Source: Gambelia wislizenii
Taxonomy: Eukaryota > Chordata > Lepidosauria > Squamata > Crotaphytidae
Assembly (NCBI GenBank): GCA_030847615.1
Contig: JAUMIR010000005.1
Coordinates: 111,133,116-111,197,115, forward strand
DNA: 64,000 nucleotides
Reading direction: 5' to 3'
The translations under genes were made by a program, and so were the position numbers. This document shows, one piece after another, positions 54,360 through 64,000 of this stretch (position 1 is its first letter; every line of letters starts with the position of its first letter). Below the pieces are notes generated by a model. The model saw only the letters and a program-made list of their open reading frames with translations. It did not search any database and was not told the origin of the DNA.

Positions 54360-56924
54360 TATCAATTGCTAAAGAGATTTGAACATTTTCACAGTGTTCA
54401 TTGAGAAAAGCTTGCATTTTATGATCTTAATCCAAATCAAGAGAATTCACATACTGCTTTTATAAGACAGGCAAACAAGCAAACAAGTTTTGCTATAAGT
54501 ATAATCTGTATACCTATTTTTTAAAAAAATAGTTAATGGAATTGCATTTAGGCTTCAGCCAAATACCTAAATCAGTTACAAAATAAGGCAGCAAATTAAA
54601 GGTATGCTTTTGTATATTTTGGGGCCTATCATTTTTTTTTCTGGTGTATTTATGGAAAAGAGAATAAAATATGAAAATTTAAAATATCAACTTTCTTCTG
54701 AAGAAGGAGTAGCTTTATTTATTTATCTCCCACTTTCCTCAGAATTTCAAACATATACCTATATTAAAGTGTTTGTTACATACATGAATAATTCAGTCAA
54801 TTAAAGATAACTAAACTAAAGTTCTTTCTGGGACAAATTTGTGAATATCTTCTCATATGTATTCAGTGAGGCTTACTCTCAGGAGAGTGGGCATAGTAGT
54901 GCAGCTTGAACGGGATCTAGCAGTGCTTGCCCAATATGGTGGTCCATGGTAGGTTCACTACCAGCTATGAACTCCAACAATGTCTGACCTACTTTATTGC
55001 TGTCTTAACCAAGTTTCTAGAAAAGAAAGAAACAGTTATAGTCGATGGGCACAAATATGGTGGCAGTCTTTGGCACACTAGGGCCAGGGGGACCTTACCA
55101 GTCTCCCGCATCAGATAGTTTAAGAAGCACTTGCCTACAGTGCAATATTTGTAATTTAGTTCACTTTAGTAAAACCACAGTGCTTACATGTTGCTTATGA
55201 ATTCTACATTTTTTTTCTGACCTGCACATAGATAGAATTATATGTGCTTCAGAAAAATAAAGAAGATTGGACACTGCAGAAACATCACAAAGAAGTACAT
55301 CTGGCAACAATCTCAGTTTGTTACTTTCCTTTGAACTCCAACTACGTCCGACCTGCTTTATTGATGTCTTAACCAAGGATGATATGATGAATTTTCCCAC
55401 GTCTTGAATGGTATGGTGGAAGACAGATGTTCACAATGCAGAGATACTGTAGCATGAGTGAACGGTTGTGGCAAGGATAGGAATACAATGCACCCTGCAA
55501 TGGAGGCAGGGAGAAAGGAGCAAAGTTACATTTAAGACAGTGACAGGAATGAAGATTTCACAATGTTTAAAGTCTTGTGCTTCTTTAAAGACTAGGACAC
55601 TAGAGGTATGGCATTGTTTGGAAATACATGGGAAGTGCAGTTATTGCTCAATTTTATTTCAAGCAGATGCTTGAGTTGCTTGAAGCAAGAAATATGGGGG
55701 AGGGAATATGCATAGAGCTTTGAGCAAAATTCAGTAAACTAAGTGAATCATTCTGAGAGTAATTCTACAATTCTCTAGCTAGAACCCACTGAAAACAATA
55801 CCTGGAGTGGGGGGATGTGAAGATCCAGATTCATGTCCCTCAACTGTTTTTACCAATATCAAGATATTTTGGCCTATATATGTGTATATGTTTACATCAA
55901 AGGTTTTCAGTGTCTGATGAAAACTGGAGCTTCTTACTTGACAGAAAGATTTTCAGTGATCTGAGAGAAGCAACAAGAATTTTAGTAAAACTGGTGAAAT
56001 TTCCAGGCCAAATTCACTAATCCCAATGTTGAAAACATGGAATGCATATGTTTTAAATATAATTGATAGCTAACAGCAACCAAATAGAATAGTGTCATTT
56101 AGTACATCTACAATTTTTAAAGTATTTCTTTTATTATTTCTTAAAAAGTATCCATTATTTGCTTTTGTGTCAAACAGCTCATAATGTAATATCCACTAAA
56201 ATGTATTAGAATATATTTTAAAATAGATTTAAAACTTTCAAAACTAATTTATATTATACATTTCTCCGTATCTTGGTAACTGCAATGTGTTTCATGTATG
56301 GCTGCCAATGGTGTGGAAATTACAGGTACAGAATGAGAGCTGATATGCCATTAACTGGGACTGATTGATAAGATCATGTGAAGACAGTGCTTCATCAACT
56401 ACACTGCCTTCTAAGCTATTTTTCAGCCCAATACAATACCAAATGTTAACATTTAAAAACCCCAATAGCTTGAGGCCAGGGTGTCTAAGGGAACATATGT
56501 TCCCATATGTACCGATATGGAACTTTTAGACATTATTTGGAGACCTTCCTTTCTTTGGAGTCCCCCTGTGAAATGAACTTAGGTGAGTGTCTTGGAGGCA
56601 AGGAATCTTTTCTCCGTAAGGAGGCTTGTTTGGTGCCTGTTAGATTTTGATGCCAATCAAAGACTTTCCTGTTCTCCCAGAAATTTTGGAGTTTAGACTT
56701 TGGATTTTATAGAGGACTTAAGAATTTTGAATGTTTGACTATTGCTATTAATGACTGCTTTTATTTATCTTGCATTATAGATTATCTCTGCATTATTGTT
56801 TTATATTTTACTATAAATTTTAAATGCTTTATTATTTATATTTTATGGTGTTTTATTGTTCTAGTATCACAGTCTATTCAGATAATTCTAATTCTTGATC
56901 TGAAGTGGAAGAAAACTCTCCCCA

Positions 56925-56957
<33 letters not shown>

Positions 56958-57289
56958 TGAACATCATAAGCAAAATCATCAACATCTGCCTGATAGATAG
57001 AGATATAGATAGAGATAGCTTCAGATGAAGAGATAGATGAAGAGAAAGAAAGACTGATAGGAAAATTTATCTGGGATGTCTGGGTTGATGTTAATTTATC
57101 TTTAGTATTTGAATGAAACAAAAATTGATTGGATTAAATACATACATGTGTACGTACATACCTATCTACCTACCAATCCTTAAGATTTGTTTTACATGAA
57201 CTTGGACCAAATGGACAAAAACTAGCAATTTTGCAACACCCAAAAAAATATTTTGCAAAAAGAAAAAAATCTAGAATTTACCAATGAGT
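54360..57289. other. Unassigned DNA with microsatellites
   Basis: No gene recognised. Contains an (AC)n array (56926-56955), a GATA-type run (56994-57021) and a fragment near 54850-54900 that resembles a common degraded amniote repeat. All frames are short. Confidence 0.4.
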
Positions 57290-57930
57290 CCTGAACCTGC
57301 AGGAAAATGATTTGGATGCCATGCAAGGTGTAAGCACCTGTGTTCATGTGCTGGCTTCTTCAGACTCAGTGACCAGCAGTTTCAGAGTTAAAAACAGAAA
57401 ACTTTATTGACACAGTAATCCAAAGAGCTAAACCTGCAAGTTTGTTGCTCAGAATGAAACCTAACTAGCAAGAAGTAAACTAAAAGCATACTACAATCTA
57501 CAAAATCTGGCAAGCTATACAGTCATTAGCTATTCATCATCCCAACACTCTATTCCCACTAAACCCAGGATCAGTCCACTTTTTCCATAGATGAGGCCAG
57601 GTGCTGGCTTTATCAAACAGTTACAGACATAGAGCATATACTCCCTTTTCCCAGTTTGACTGCATACTTGTTAGCAAGTACAAAGGAATGCAAACACAAT
57701 TAGCCCCAAAGTGATACAACAAAACTGAACTTGGCAAGAAAAGGTCACATTCAGGACTGATCCTGACAGTTTGGTCAAAACTGGTTAATAAATGTACAAC
57801 TGGGGGCAGGGAAAGAAGTATTGTTATAGGAGGTATCCAAAGCAATTGGCACATTGGGTCCAATAAACTTTTTTTCATCCCAATGACACAATATTTGTGA
57901 CAATTTTTTTTTTTTTTTTGGCTAGAAAAT
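57290..57930 (-). other. Possible LTR-like segment, weak
   Basis: On the minus strand 'ggattactgtgtcaataaagtttt' (57396-57419) gives an AATAAA in a context reminiscent of an LTR R-U5 boundary. No paired ends were found. A T18 run is at 57903-57920. Confidence 0.2.
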
Positions 57931-58098
57931 CTAGTCAAGGATGTGGATTTCTAAAGCATAGTAGACAAATATAAGAAATTTTAGACTCTGTGTAGTTTTG
58001 TATACATGCACATGTGCTAGTGTCTGTGTGTGCTAGATAATTGCTCAGTTCAGTTCTGCATGTTTGGGAAAGAGCCAGTGGGATGACAAGAGACTCAC

Positions 58099-58174
58099 CT
58101 CTCTTATTTTTTATCCAAACAATAATTAAAAATATGGCCAGTATTAGAGCTACAACTGCCACATCCCAATTCAT
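58099..58174 (-). CDS. Candidate exon end encoding a membrane helix
   Basis: The minus strand encodes MNWD followed by the hydrophobic stretch VAVVALILAIFLIIVWI and the basic KNKRG, like a single-pass membrane protein with a stop-transfer signal. It is immediately followed by an AG/GTGAGT donor (exon end at 58099). Upstream is a TACTAAC branch-point-like word (58186-58202 region), but the acceptor is not clear and the true exon start is unknown. The gene is not recognised. It could also be a retroviral-envelope-like remnant or chance. Confidence 0.3.
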
Positions 58175-58423
58175 AAAACTATGCTTTTGCCAGTTAGTAA
58201 ATCAGTAGGGAAATGCTGGTCGGGGGAAAACCATCAACATGACAGTAAACAACAACAAAATTATCATATTTTGGCAACAAATAATACTGAAACCTCAGAG
58301 TTATCATGCAGAAACAACAGGGACAGAGGTTTCCAGAGGAATGTTCAACAATTAATGTTGCTATTACATAATTAACAAAATGACACACACATATATATTT
58401 CAATTCAGAGGAAAGAGAAAATG

Positions 58424-58690
58424 TGAAGTTGAAGGCTTTCATGGCTGCATCCATAGATTTTCCTTGGTTTTTTTCCGGGCTGTGAGGCCATGTTCTGGAA
58501 TAGTTTCTTTCTGATATTTCACCTACATCTGTGGCTGGCATCCTCAGAGATTGGAGAATGCTCTGAGGCTAGAATCCTCAGAGCATTCTCTGAGGATGCC
58601 AGCCACAGATGCAGGTGAAGCATCAGAAAGAATCTATTCCAGAACACAGCCTCACAGCCTGGAAAAAAACCAAGGAAAATCTACGAAAGA
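58424..58690. repeat. Head-to-head dispersed repeat
   Basis: Arms as in 53200-53430: 'aaggctttcatggctgcatcc', 'ccgggctgtgaggccatgttc', 'acatctgtggctggcatcctc', then inverted 'gaggatgccagccacagatg', 'gaacacagcctcacagcctgg'. The centre (58545-58580) carries an additional inverted 'agcattctctgagga'. Non-coding. Confidence 0.75.
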
Positions 58691-58850
58691 GAAAATGTTT
58701 CTAAGCAGGGAGAGGTATGCTATAAAATCCAAGCTGCACATGGAGATGTGTGCTTCTCTGCAAGCTTAGCATCACTAATCTGTAAACAAATTCATGGGTT
58801 ATTCACCAAAAGTAAGATATATAGATCATATACTCACCAAATCATAGAAT

Positions 58851-59032
58851 TGGAAGACCACAAAGGCCATCAAGTCCAACCCCCTGCCATGCAGGAACAC
58901 ACTATCAAATCACACCTGACAGATGGTGATCCAGCCTCTGTTTAAATACCTCCAAAGAAGGAGACTCTGCCTTCTTAATGTCTAGGTGGAATCTCTTTTC
59001 CTGTAGTTTGAGGCCATTGCTCCGTGTACTAG
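58851..59032 (-). mobile_element. CR1 LINE 3' end
   Basis: 'atcatagaattggaagacca' with 'gccatcaagtccaaccccctgccatgcagg' is the CR1 3' end reversed. It is followed by the ORF2 tail ('ctctgtttaaatacctccaaag', 'gtggaatctcttttcctgtag') with a deletion in the middle. Confidence 0.85.
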
Positions 59033-59340
59033 AGTTTGTCTAAATGGTGAAAATACTCCTCATTGAATTTGAGGACAACCCTACCTATCTTTATGGGATT
59101 CTGCATCATTATGCCACATTTGGAAGGAGGGGGCAAAAAACAACAAAAACTCCCAGGGAAAAGCCTTTGCAGCATTTCCTAGAGTTTTTGAAAAACAGCA
59201 AGGGGTGTGCATATTCCCCCTCATTAGGACATCAATTCAAATAGGAATCAATGTCTGAGAGTACAGAAAATATGACTTTGATTGGCTGGAAAACCATTGG
59301 GGAGGGGCTTGTTGATAGGGTAAGTGCCCGTAGCTGCCAT
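59033..59340. mobile_element. Left half of a TIR element (family of 37721)
   Basis: 'gtttgtctaaatggtgaaaatac' and 'cctacctatctttatgggattctgca' plus 'ggaggggg' follow the left half of 37721-38363. The right half and terminal repeat are missing. Confidence 0.6.
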
Positions 59341-59477
59341 TTTTTTGCCTTTAGCAAGAGACTGGGGATTGCCCCCACCACTGTGGGGACTGGGGAATGG
59401 AGGAGGGCTCTATTATCTCAGCTGTCATCTTGGATGTGAAACTTATGGGGCCTGCTGGGGGCAAAAACACCATTGTG

Positions 59478-59572
59478 GACCCAGGCCGGATGTACTTCCC
59501 TTCCCCTTATCCCCCAAATGATGATAGACACGATGCATATACTTCACACAAGATATATTGATACATGATAAA

Positions 59573-59575
<3 letters not shown>
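59478..59575. repeat. Split direct repeat of Ngaro copy 3, outer copy
   Basis: 'cccaggccggatgtacttcc' with 'cttccccttatcccccaaat' and 'acttcacacaagatatattg' matches 60296-60400 at about 90% by eye. Direct repeats at the 3' side in this spacing (about 820 bp) fit the A-B-A-B organisation of Ngaro elements. Confidence 0.8.
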
Positions 59576-59615
<40 letters not shown>

Positions 59616-60295
59616 GGCAATAAAGGCCACAACTTTATTGATAACAGCTGCAAATGGTTGGCTCCAAACGCATGGGTCCAGATCCAGATATCAACCAACC
59701 CGGATGCTAGTTGATGATATCACTGGCAGTTGCCACCGACGCCACCCCTACTTAAGGGAGAGGAGTCCTGGCCAAGCTCCGCATCCTGATGACCCCTCTC
59801 CCTCACCTAAAAAGGGGGTCTCTGTGAACTTGAACTTGACAAGAGAACCCTCCCCATTGCCAATGACCCTGGATCAGGACCCATGCCAACTGCCACCTAA
59901 ATTTGTGACAGAAGAAACAAAAGGAATGCAACAAAGGACCTACAAGCCAACAAGAAAATTAAGGGAGGAAGAGTGGGTTTCAGATCCCAATGAGCCATTG
60001 GCCAGTTCTGTGCTGAGGCTGGGTTATATACCTGAGGCTGGGTTATATACCCAACCTCAGTGCCATAAAGCAGCAGCCGCAAATTACTGCTGCAAAATGC
60101 AGTAAAGCTTCTGTCAAATTGCCATAAAACTACTGCAAAAGGCAGCAGTGTCCTGCCTCCCTCAGAAGCAACCAATCAGGGCATGGATGGCCCACCCTGA
60201 TTGGTGTTAAGTTTCATGCCCCTTCCTGGCCCACAGAGCAAGTCAGATGGGCTGCAAAAGAGCCACCGGGCAATGGGGTGAGTCCAGCTGCTCAA
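59576..60295 (-). other. 3' non-coding region between split repeats, copy 3
   Basis: Starts with an (AT)n run (59576-59613), then 'ggcaataaaggccacaact', which also occurs at 32073-32095 in the other Ngaro end. The part 60000-60240 has a duplicated 'ctgaggctgggttatatac' and a CCAAT-type 'gattggt'. The 163-codon plus-strand frame at 59614-60105 shows no domain and is treated as chance. Confidence 0.5.
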
Positions 60296-60400
60296 TTGCA
60301 GGCCCAGGCCAGATGTTCTCCCCTTCCCCTTATCCCCCAAATGATGACAGACACAATGTATATATTTCACACAAGATATATTGGTACAACTGCCACAAAA
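60296..60400. repeat. Split direct repeat of Ngaro copy 3, inner copy
   Basis: 'cccaggccagatgttctccc' with 'cttccccttatcccccaaat' and 'tttcacacaagatatattgg'. Same orientation as the outer copy, just downstream of the recombinase end. Confidence 0.8.
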
Positions 60401-60754
60401 GGCAGTCCCTGAGGCCTGCCTTCCACCACCTCCCAGCAGCTGCTACCCACAAGGCCTTAAACTCCAGACCCTCAGTCAGTCTGCATTCGAATTGATAAAT
60501 TAGGACTGCAAAGCCCCAGAATGCCACCTGCCCAGCCTTGTACCACTGTGGTAGCAGCCCCAATACAAATGGAGTTGCCCCTGAACTCCTCTGCTGGCCA
60601 GCCTAGCCGCCTCAACACAGCTCGTAACATGATGGTGAACTGGTACTGCATCAGTGGAGACAAATCCTCATGATGAAAAGGGGGCCTGACACCTTGGGGT
60701 GCTTTTCCAGGAACCTGTGCATGATGTCCATTGGGCATGGTGATGAATTTTTGT

Positions 60755-61074
60755 AAGCCCTAGGGAGCCCTGGTGGCGCAGTGGTTAAATGCCAGTCCTG
60801 CAAGTCACCACGTTGCAAGTTCAATTCCAGTGGGCTCCAAGGTTCACTCTGCCTTCCATCCTTCCGTAGATTGATAAAATGAGTACCCAGCTTGTGGGGG
60901 CAATTAGCTAACACACATTGGAAACTGTTTAATGCAGTGTAGATGTGTAAATAGCTATAGCTTAAAACAATTTGTAAGCTGCTCTGATAGCCTTGTGGCT
61001 GAAGAGCGGGGTATAAATAAATAAATAAATAAATAAAAGCTGCCCCGATTGTTTTAACAGAGGGATGGGGTATA

Positions 61075-61116
<42 letters not shown>

Positions 61117-61138
61117 TATTATTATTATTATTATTATT
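60755..61138 (+). mobile_element. tRNA-derived SINE with L2-like tail, inside the recombinase
   Basis: 'gagccctggtggcgcagtgg' (A box) and 'gttgcaagttcaattccag' (B box) are followed by 'ccttccatccttccgtagattg' and 'aatgagtacccagcttgtggg'. The tail has 'taaataaataaa' and then a long (TAA)n/(TTA)n run. It belongs to a different family from the ACA-tailed SINEs. It splits the recombinase sequence of copy 3. Confidence 0.8.
61076..61138. repeat. (TAA)n(TTA)n palindromic microsatellite
   Basis: About 12 TAA units run directly into about 8 TTA units, so the array is self-complementary. Confidence 0.85.
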
Positions 61139-61979
61139 CACCAGCATCCACAGCTGCAGAGTCCTCCCTTTTCCAAGCTGGTCACACTTGGAATGCCATA
61201 CTCGAATACACAGTGCATCCACCCCGAGCGACACATCACCCAACTGCAATGCTCTGCCAGTTACATCCCTTTTGGATGACAAACCAGCTCCCCAATCTGC
61301 AGGGCAGTGAAGAAGGCCATTGTGAAGGCCGTGCCAAACTGCAGGGATTCATACCTGGACCGGCATACCTCTCGCAGCTTGGTCACCAACTTGCCAAGAA
61401 TGTTGTAGGAAATTGGCTGCCTCACATCTGTTGTCCATCCAATGGCGCATCCTGCACCAACCATCCACAGCCCTCCAGATGAGAAAGATGGCACAAGGGT
61501 AGTTGAATCCTGCTGCCTTGCTGAAGAAGGAAATGCCAGCCAGATGTAATGAAAGGGCATGTGGAGCCAATCCCTGTTCCTTTAAGGATGCAAGATAATG
61601 CAACACCTCTTGTTCAGACATCAGCCAGGAGCTCCTGTATCCATTCCTCCTCCTGAAAGCAAAGAACTGGTCAACTGCCCTCCTGTAGCTCACCTGTGTC
61701 CATGGTGCCAAGGAGCTGAGGACTTCCCAATTCATTGTTCTTCCAGAGCTCCACAGGAAAGGGTGGTGTTTCTGGATCTGCATCCGGGGCCAATGTGCAG
61801 AACTGTGTGTCCTGGAAGCAAGATAATGCATCCACAATCTCTTTATCTACTCCAGGAATCTCTTTATTCTACTGCAGAGAAGCTGATGCTCAATGTGAAG
61901 CAAACTAGCACAAATTTCCGCACAATCCTCAAGACTCTCTCCGACCTTGAACACTGCCTGTTGATAATCCGCACCACAG

Positions 61980-62200
61980 CCTGATTGATTATCACACCAA
62001 AAGCAGACTTTTTTTGTCTCTTAATTCCTCCCTCCAGATAACTACTGCCACTAGAATTGGGAAGAATTCAAGGAACATTAGATCACGCACAATGTCAGTC
62101 TCCCCCCACTTTGCCAGCCAATGCTGCGCACACCAATGCCCATTATATAGAACCCCAAACCCAAGGCTCCCCTCAGCATCAGAGTGGACCTGCAGTCAAT
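61980..62200 (-). pseudogene. RNase H domain, copy 3
   Basis: After frame changes the minus strand gives 'HSDAEGSLGFGVLYNGHWC' with 'AQHWPAKWG'-like and 'FLEFFPI'-like blocks (about 62010-62190), the RNase H signature in DIRS-order elements. It degrades the RNA strand of the hybrid. Broken. Confidence 0.65.
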
Positions 62201-62599
62201 CACCCAAAATCTTGAGCCCTTGCCACAAGGTGATGCCATTGTATCCCTCCAGGAACTCCAGCCAGATCTAGAGATCCTCTTTGAGCCCTCTTGTCAGCCG
62301 AATGTGATGATGAGGAGACCCTTCATGATACCTGCCAACCTCATGCAGAAAGCTCTTCCATGCCACCACCCTGCAAGCAAAGTTAAGATGACCTAACAGT
62401 GACTGCACTTCCTTGAAAATGGCCTTATTGTGCAACATGAGGCTGTGCAGCTGCTCTTTGAGACCTGCCAACTTGTCAGCTAGCAAACAAGATACCCCTT
62501 TTGCAGAATCCAAAAGAATCCCCAACTAAACTAAAGCCGTGGCAGTTCCAACCATCTTTTCTTGCACCAAGGGCACTCCGACTTCTTCCACCAAAACCT

Positions 62600-63735
62600 G
62601 AAATGAAAAAAGCAGAGATCCACAGTCTGCCCCCAAGCCTGTCCAATCATTAAAAAATCATCCAAGTAATGAGTGACAAAAGGGGACCCCGCCCTGCGTT
62701 GCAATGCCCAGTCAAGGAATGTGCTAAATGTTTCAATGGCAGCACAACTGATGGAACAAACCCATGGGTAATGTCATGTCATAGTACCACTGGCCCTGAA
62801 ATTTGAAACCCAACACCAGTGATCCTCAGGATGAACTGGGAGCAACTTGAAGGTGGATTGAATGTCACATTTTGCCGTAAGTGCTCCCTCCCCACATGTC
62901 TGGATCAATTTGATGGCATGATCCAATGAAGCATACTTAACAGAACATAGCTATGCTGGAATGGCATCATTGACTGAGGACCCCTTGGGGTAAAACAGAT
63001 GGTGAATAAGCTTGTACTCACCCAGAGTTTTCTTAGGTACAATGCCCAATAGTGAAATCCTGAGGTTATCCATGGGAGGTTCTGCAAAGGGGTCTGCAAC
63101 CCTACCAATCTCATGTTCCTTGTTAATTTTCTGTGCAAGCATAGCAGGCAACTCCCATGCAGACGTCGGGTTGCCTGAGTCAGTTGCTGTCCTAGGTCCC
63201 ACAAACAGGATTCGAAAACCATATGTAAACCTGTCAGCTAAATAGGCAGTCACCTTTTTGTTGGGGTAGAGGTTGAGAAGAGGGAATAGAGCTTGGAGCT
63301 TGACTGGAGTGAATGCCATGTTTCCTCCTCCCCCTGCCAGTTGCTCAGTTCTGTTTGGCACCACCTTGATCAGCGTCGGCTCCAGAAGCAGGGCAGCCTT
63401 TCCGAAAGGACAGCTGTCCTGATGATGACTGCGTGCAATTGATTCTTGGGTGCATGACAAAGCAGGACTTGCAACTATGTTGAAATGTGCACCAGGCCCT
63501 GAAGCACTTACCCAAGTTGTACTCCCAGCAAACCATGCTTCGTCCTTCTTTCTTGTGAGGTGCATTGGTGACCACCCCCTTACCCCTGATGTGTGGCCCC
63601 ACTGTGACAAGCCAAATCTTGTTATTGATGAGATCCCACCTGTGACTGTCATTGTGTGACACACATTTTTGGAACTCCTCATCATACACAATGGCTGCTG
63701 CCTCACCAGCCAAAGTTTTGGCTTTGAGCACACTC
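62600..63735 (-). pseudogene. Reverse transcriptase, copy 3
   Basis: 'NLRISLLGIVPKKTLGEYKL' and 'IHHLFYPKGSSVNDAIPA' (62951-63080) open the RT. The pre-RT linker has 'LADRFTYGFRILFVGPRTAT'. The catalytic box 'VTHYLDDFLMIG' (62646-62681) keeps both aspartates. Stops and frameshifts lie between the blocks. It synthesises cDNA of the element; closest in layout to copies 1 and 2. Confidence 0.85.
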
Positions 63736-64000
63736 ACAAAATGGTAAATCAAGTGCCAGCCACTGTCAGGGTAAACCAGTGTTACTACCCCCATGAACAC
63801 TGTGTACCCCAACAACCAGTTGTTAAAAGTACATTCAACAGGGTCCCCTTTGCTCTTCTCAGTGCTTTTCCTGTCATTCTTGGAAACACTCTCTTCCTCA
63901 CCTGTTGGTTTGACAAGACAGAAGACATCTACATAATACCCTTTTGAGAATTTTTTGTCACTTCTTCTCTAGGCATATTCCCGGGGGTCCTCCTTGTTCT
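63345..64000 (-). pseudogene. Gag C-terminal region with zinc motif, copy 3
   Basis: At 63600-64000, pieces in two frames match copy 2: a 'KG-YVDVFC' block, 'NNWLLGYTVF' and then 'FVSVLKAKTLAGEAAAIVYD' with 'HRWDLINNKIW'. The zinc motif 'CWEYNLGKCFRAWCTFQHSC' continues KSC..H..INC (about 63430-63530), a Cys/His arrangement that would bind element RNA or cDNA. The N-terminal half lies beyond the window. Confidence 0.8.

Larger units (their letters stand above)
60480..61837 (-). pseudogene. Tyrosine recombinase, interrupted and with lost catalytic residues
   Basis: The core-binding part (61349-61837) reads 'WTQVSYRRAVDQFFAFRRRN' with 'SEQEVLHYLASLKEQGLAPH' and 'LHLAGISFFSKAAGF'. The catalytic part has 'AFTMAFFTALQIGELV' (61261-61320), where the family has A-L-R-x-G-E: the first catalytic Arg is Gln (codon 61297-61299). 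'RVWHSKCDQLGKGRTL' follows, with the family's Lys region. After a SINE insertion (60755-61138), 'AVLRRLGWPAEEFRGNSICI' and GAATT occur where family members have HSFRIGAATT, so the His is Asn and the second Arg is Cys. The enzyme would have integrated circular cDNA. Confidence 0.85.
59478..64000 (-). mobile_element. Ngaro-like tyrosine-recombinase retrotransposon (copy 3)
   Basis: This is the most complete copy. On the minus strand, from the right edge, are Gag (63345-64000, start beyond the window), RT (about 62600-63200), RNase H (61980-62190) and tyrosine recombinase (60480-61837). A 3' region with a split direct repeat (59478-59575 and 60296-60400) follows. No methyltransferase-like domain lies between RNase H and the recombinase, which favours Ngaro over DIRS1. 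A SINE interrupts the recombinase, and there are many frameshifts and stops, so it is inactive. Confidence 0.9.

Noticed and set aside
53240..58640. Hammerhead-ribozyme-like core (CTGANGA, short stem, GAAA) in the head-to-head repeats
   Set aside because: An extra U breaks the required G-C pair next to the core, the GAAA is GAAG in one arm, and the cleavage-site triplet varies; the words are better explained by the inverted repeat itself.
1..64000. CRISPR arrays, bacterial operons, rRNA or functional tRNA genes
   Set aside because: No regularly spaced repeats with unique spacers, no ribosomal or intact cloverleaf sequences; tRNA-like boxes belong to SINEs.

Overview
The window looks like about 64 kb of A+T-rich intergenic or intronic DNA from a vertebrate, most likely a squamate reptile (lizard or snake). 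The evidence is the mixture of mobile elements. CR1, L2, RTE/BovB-like and L1 LINEs, a Penelope-like element, tyrosine-recombinase (DIRS/Ngaro-type) retrotransposons, tRNA-derived SINEs with (ACA/AAC)n tails, hAT- and Tigger-like MITEs and dense microsatellites all occur together. No complete host gene, rRNA, tRNA gene or CRISPR array was found. Two exon-like segments (31006-31092 on + and about 58099-58174 on -) are the only hints of host coding sequence, and both are weak.

Layout, left to right. 1-8.4 kb: unassigned DNA with two pairs of related terminal-inverted-repeat (TIR) elements and a SINE. 8.4-10.25 kb: a 5'-truncated L1 on the minus strand with a 14-bp target-site duplication and a long intact C-terminal ORF2. 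10.3-13.2 kb: mostly unassigned. 13.2-15.2 kb: a palindromic element, a Tigger-like element with an internal minisatellite and a small hAT-like MITE. 15.2-20.0 kb: a LINE pile-up of RTE/BovB-like (-), an internally deleted L1 (-), CR1 (-) and L2 (+) with a nested SINE. 20-30 kb: an inverted repeat, L1 3' ends, a SINE, a CR1 tail, a Penelope-like GIY-YIG remnant and L2. 30-35.5 kb: a TIR element with 3-bp duplications, a candidate exon, a Ngaro-like terminal region, Tigger-like, CR1, hAT and SINE copies. 35.8-42.3 kb: two Ngaro/DIRS copies on the minus strand, L2, a TIR element and a long palindrome. 42.3-47.1 kb: mostly unassigned. 47.1-54.4 kb: TIR elements, an L1 end between inverted A+T-rich repeats, SINEs and a near-perfect 331-bp palindrome. 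54.4-58 kb: unassigned plus microsatellites. 58-64 kb: a head-to-head repeat, CR1, a partial TIR element and the most complete Ngaro-like copy (Gag zinc region, RT, RNase H, tyrosine recombinase, split direct repeats), which runs off the right edge.

Nothing here works as an operon. The organisation is nested insertion: a SINE inside L2, a SINE inside the Ngaro recombinase, and a palindromic element inside a SINE. The most notable objects are the Ngaro-like element with its inactivated recombinase, the nearly perfect G+C-rich palindrome, a family of TIR elements that share ends but differ inside, and the two possible exons. All family assignments were made by reading motifs by eye, without database searches.
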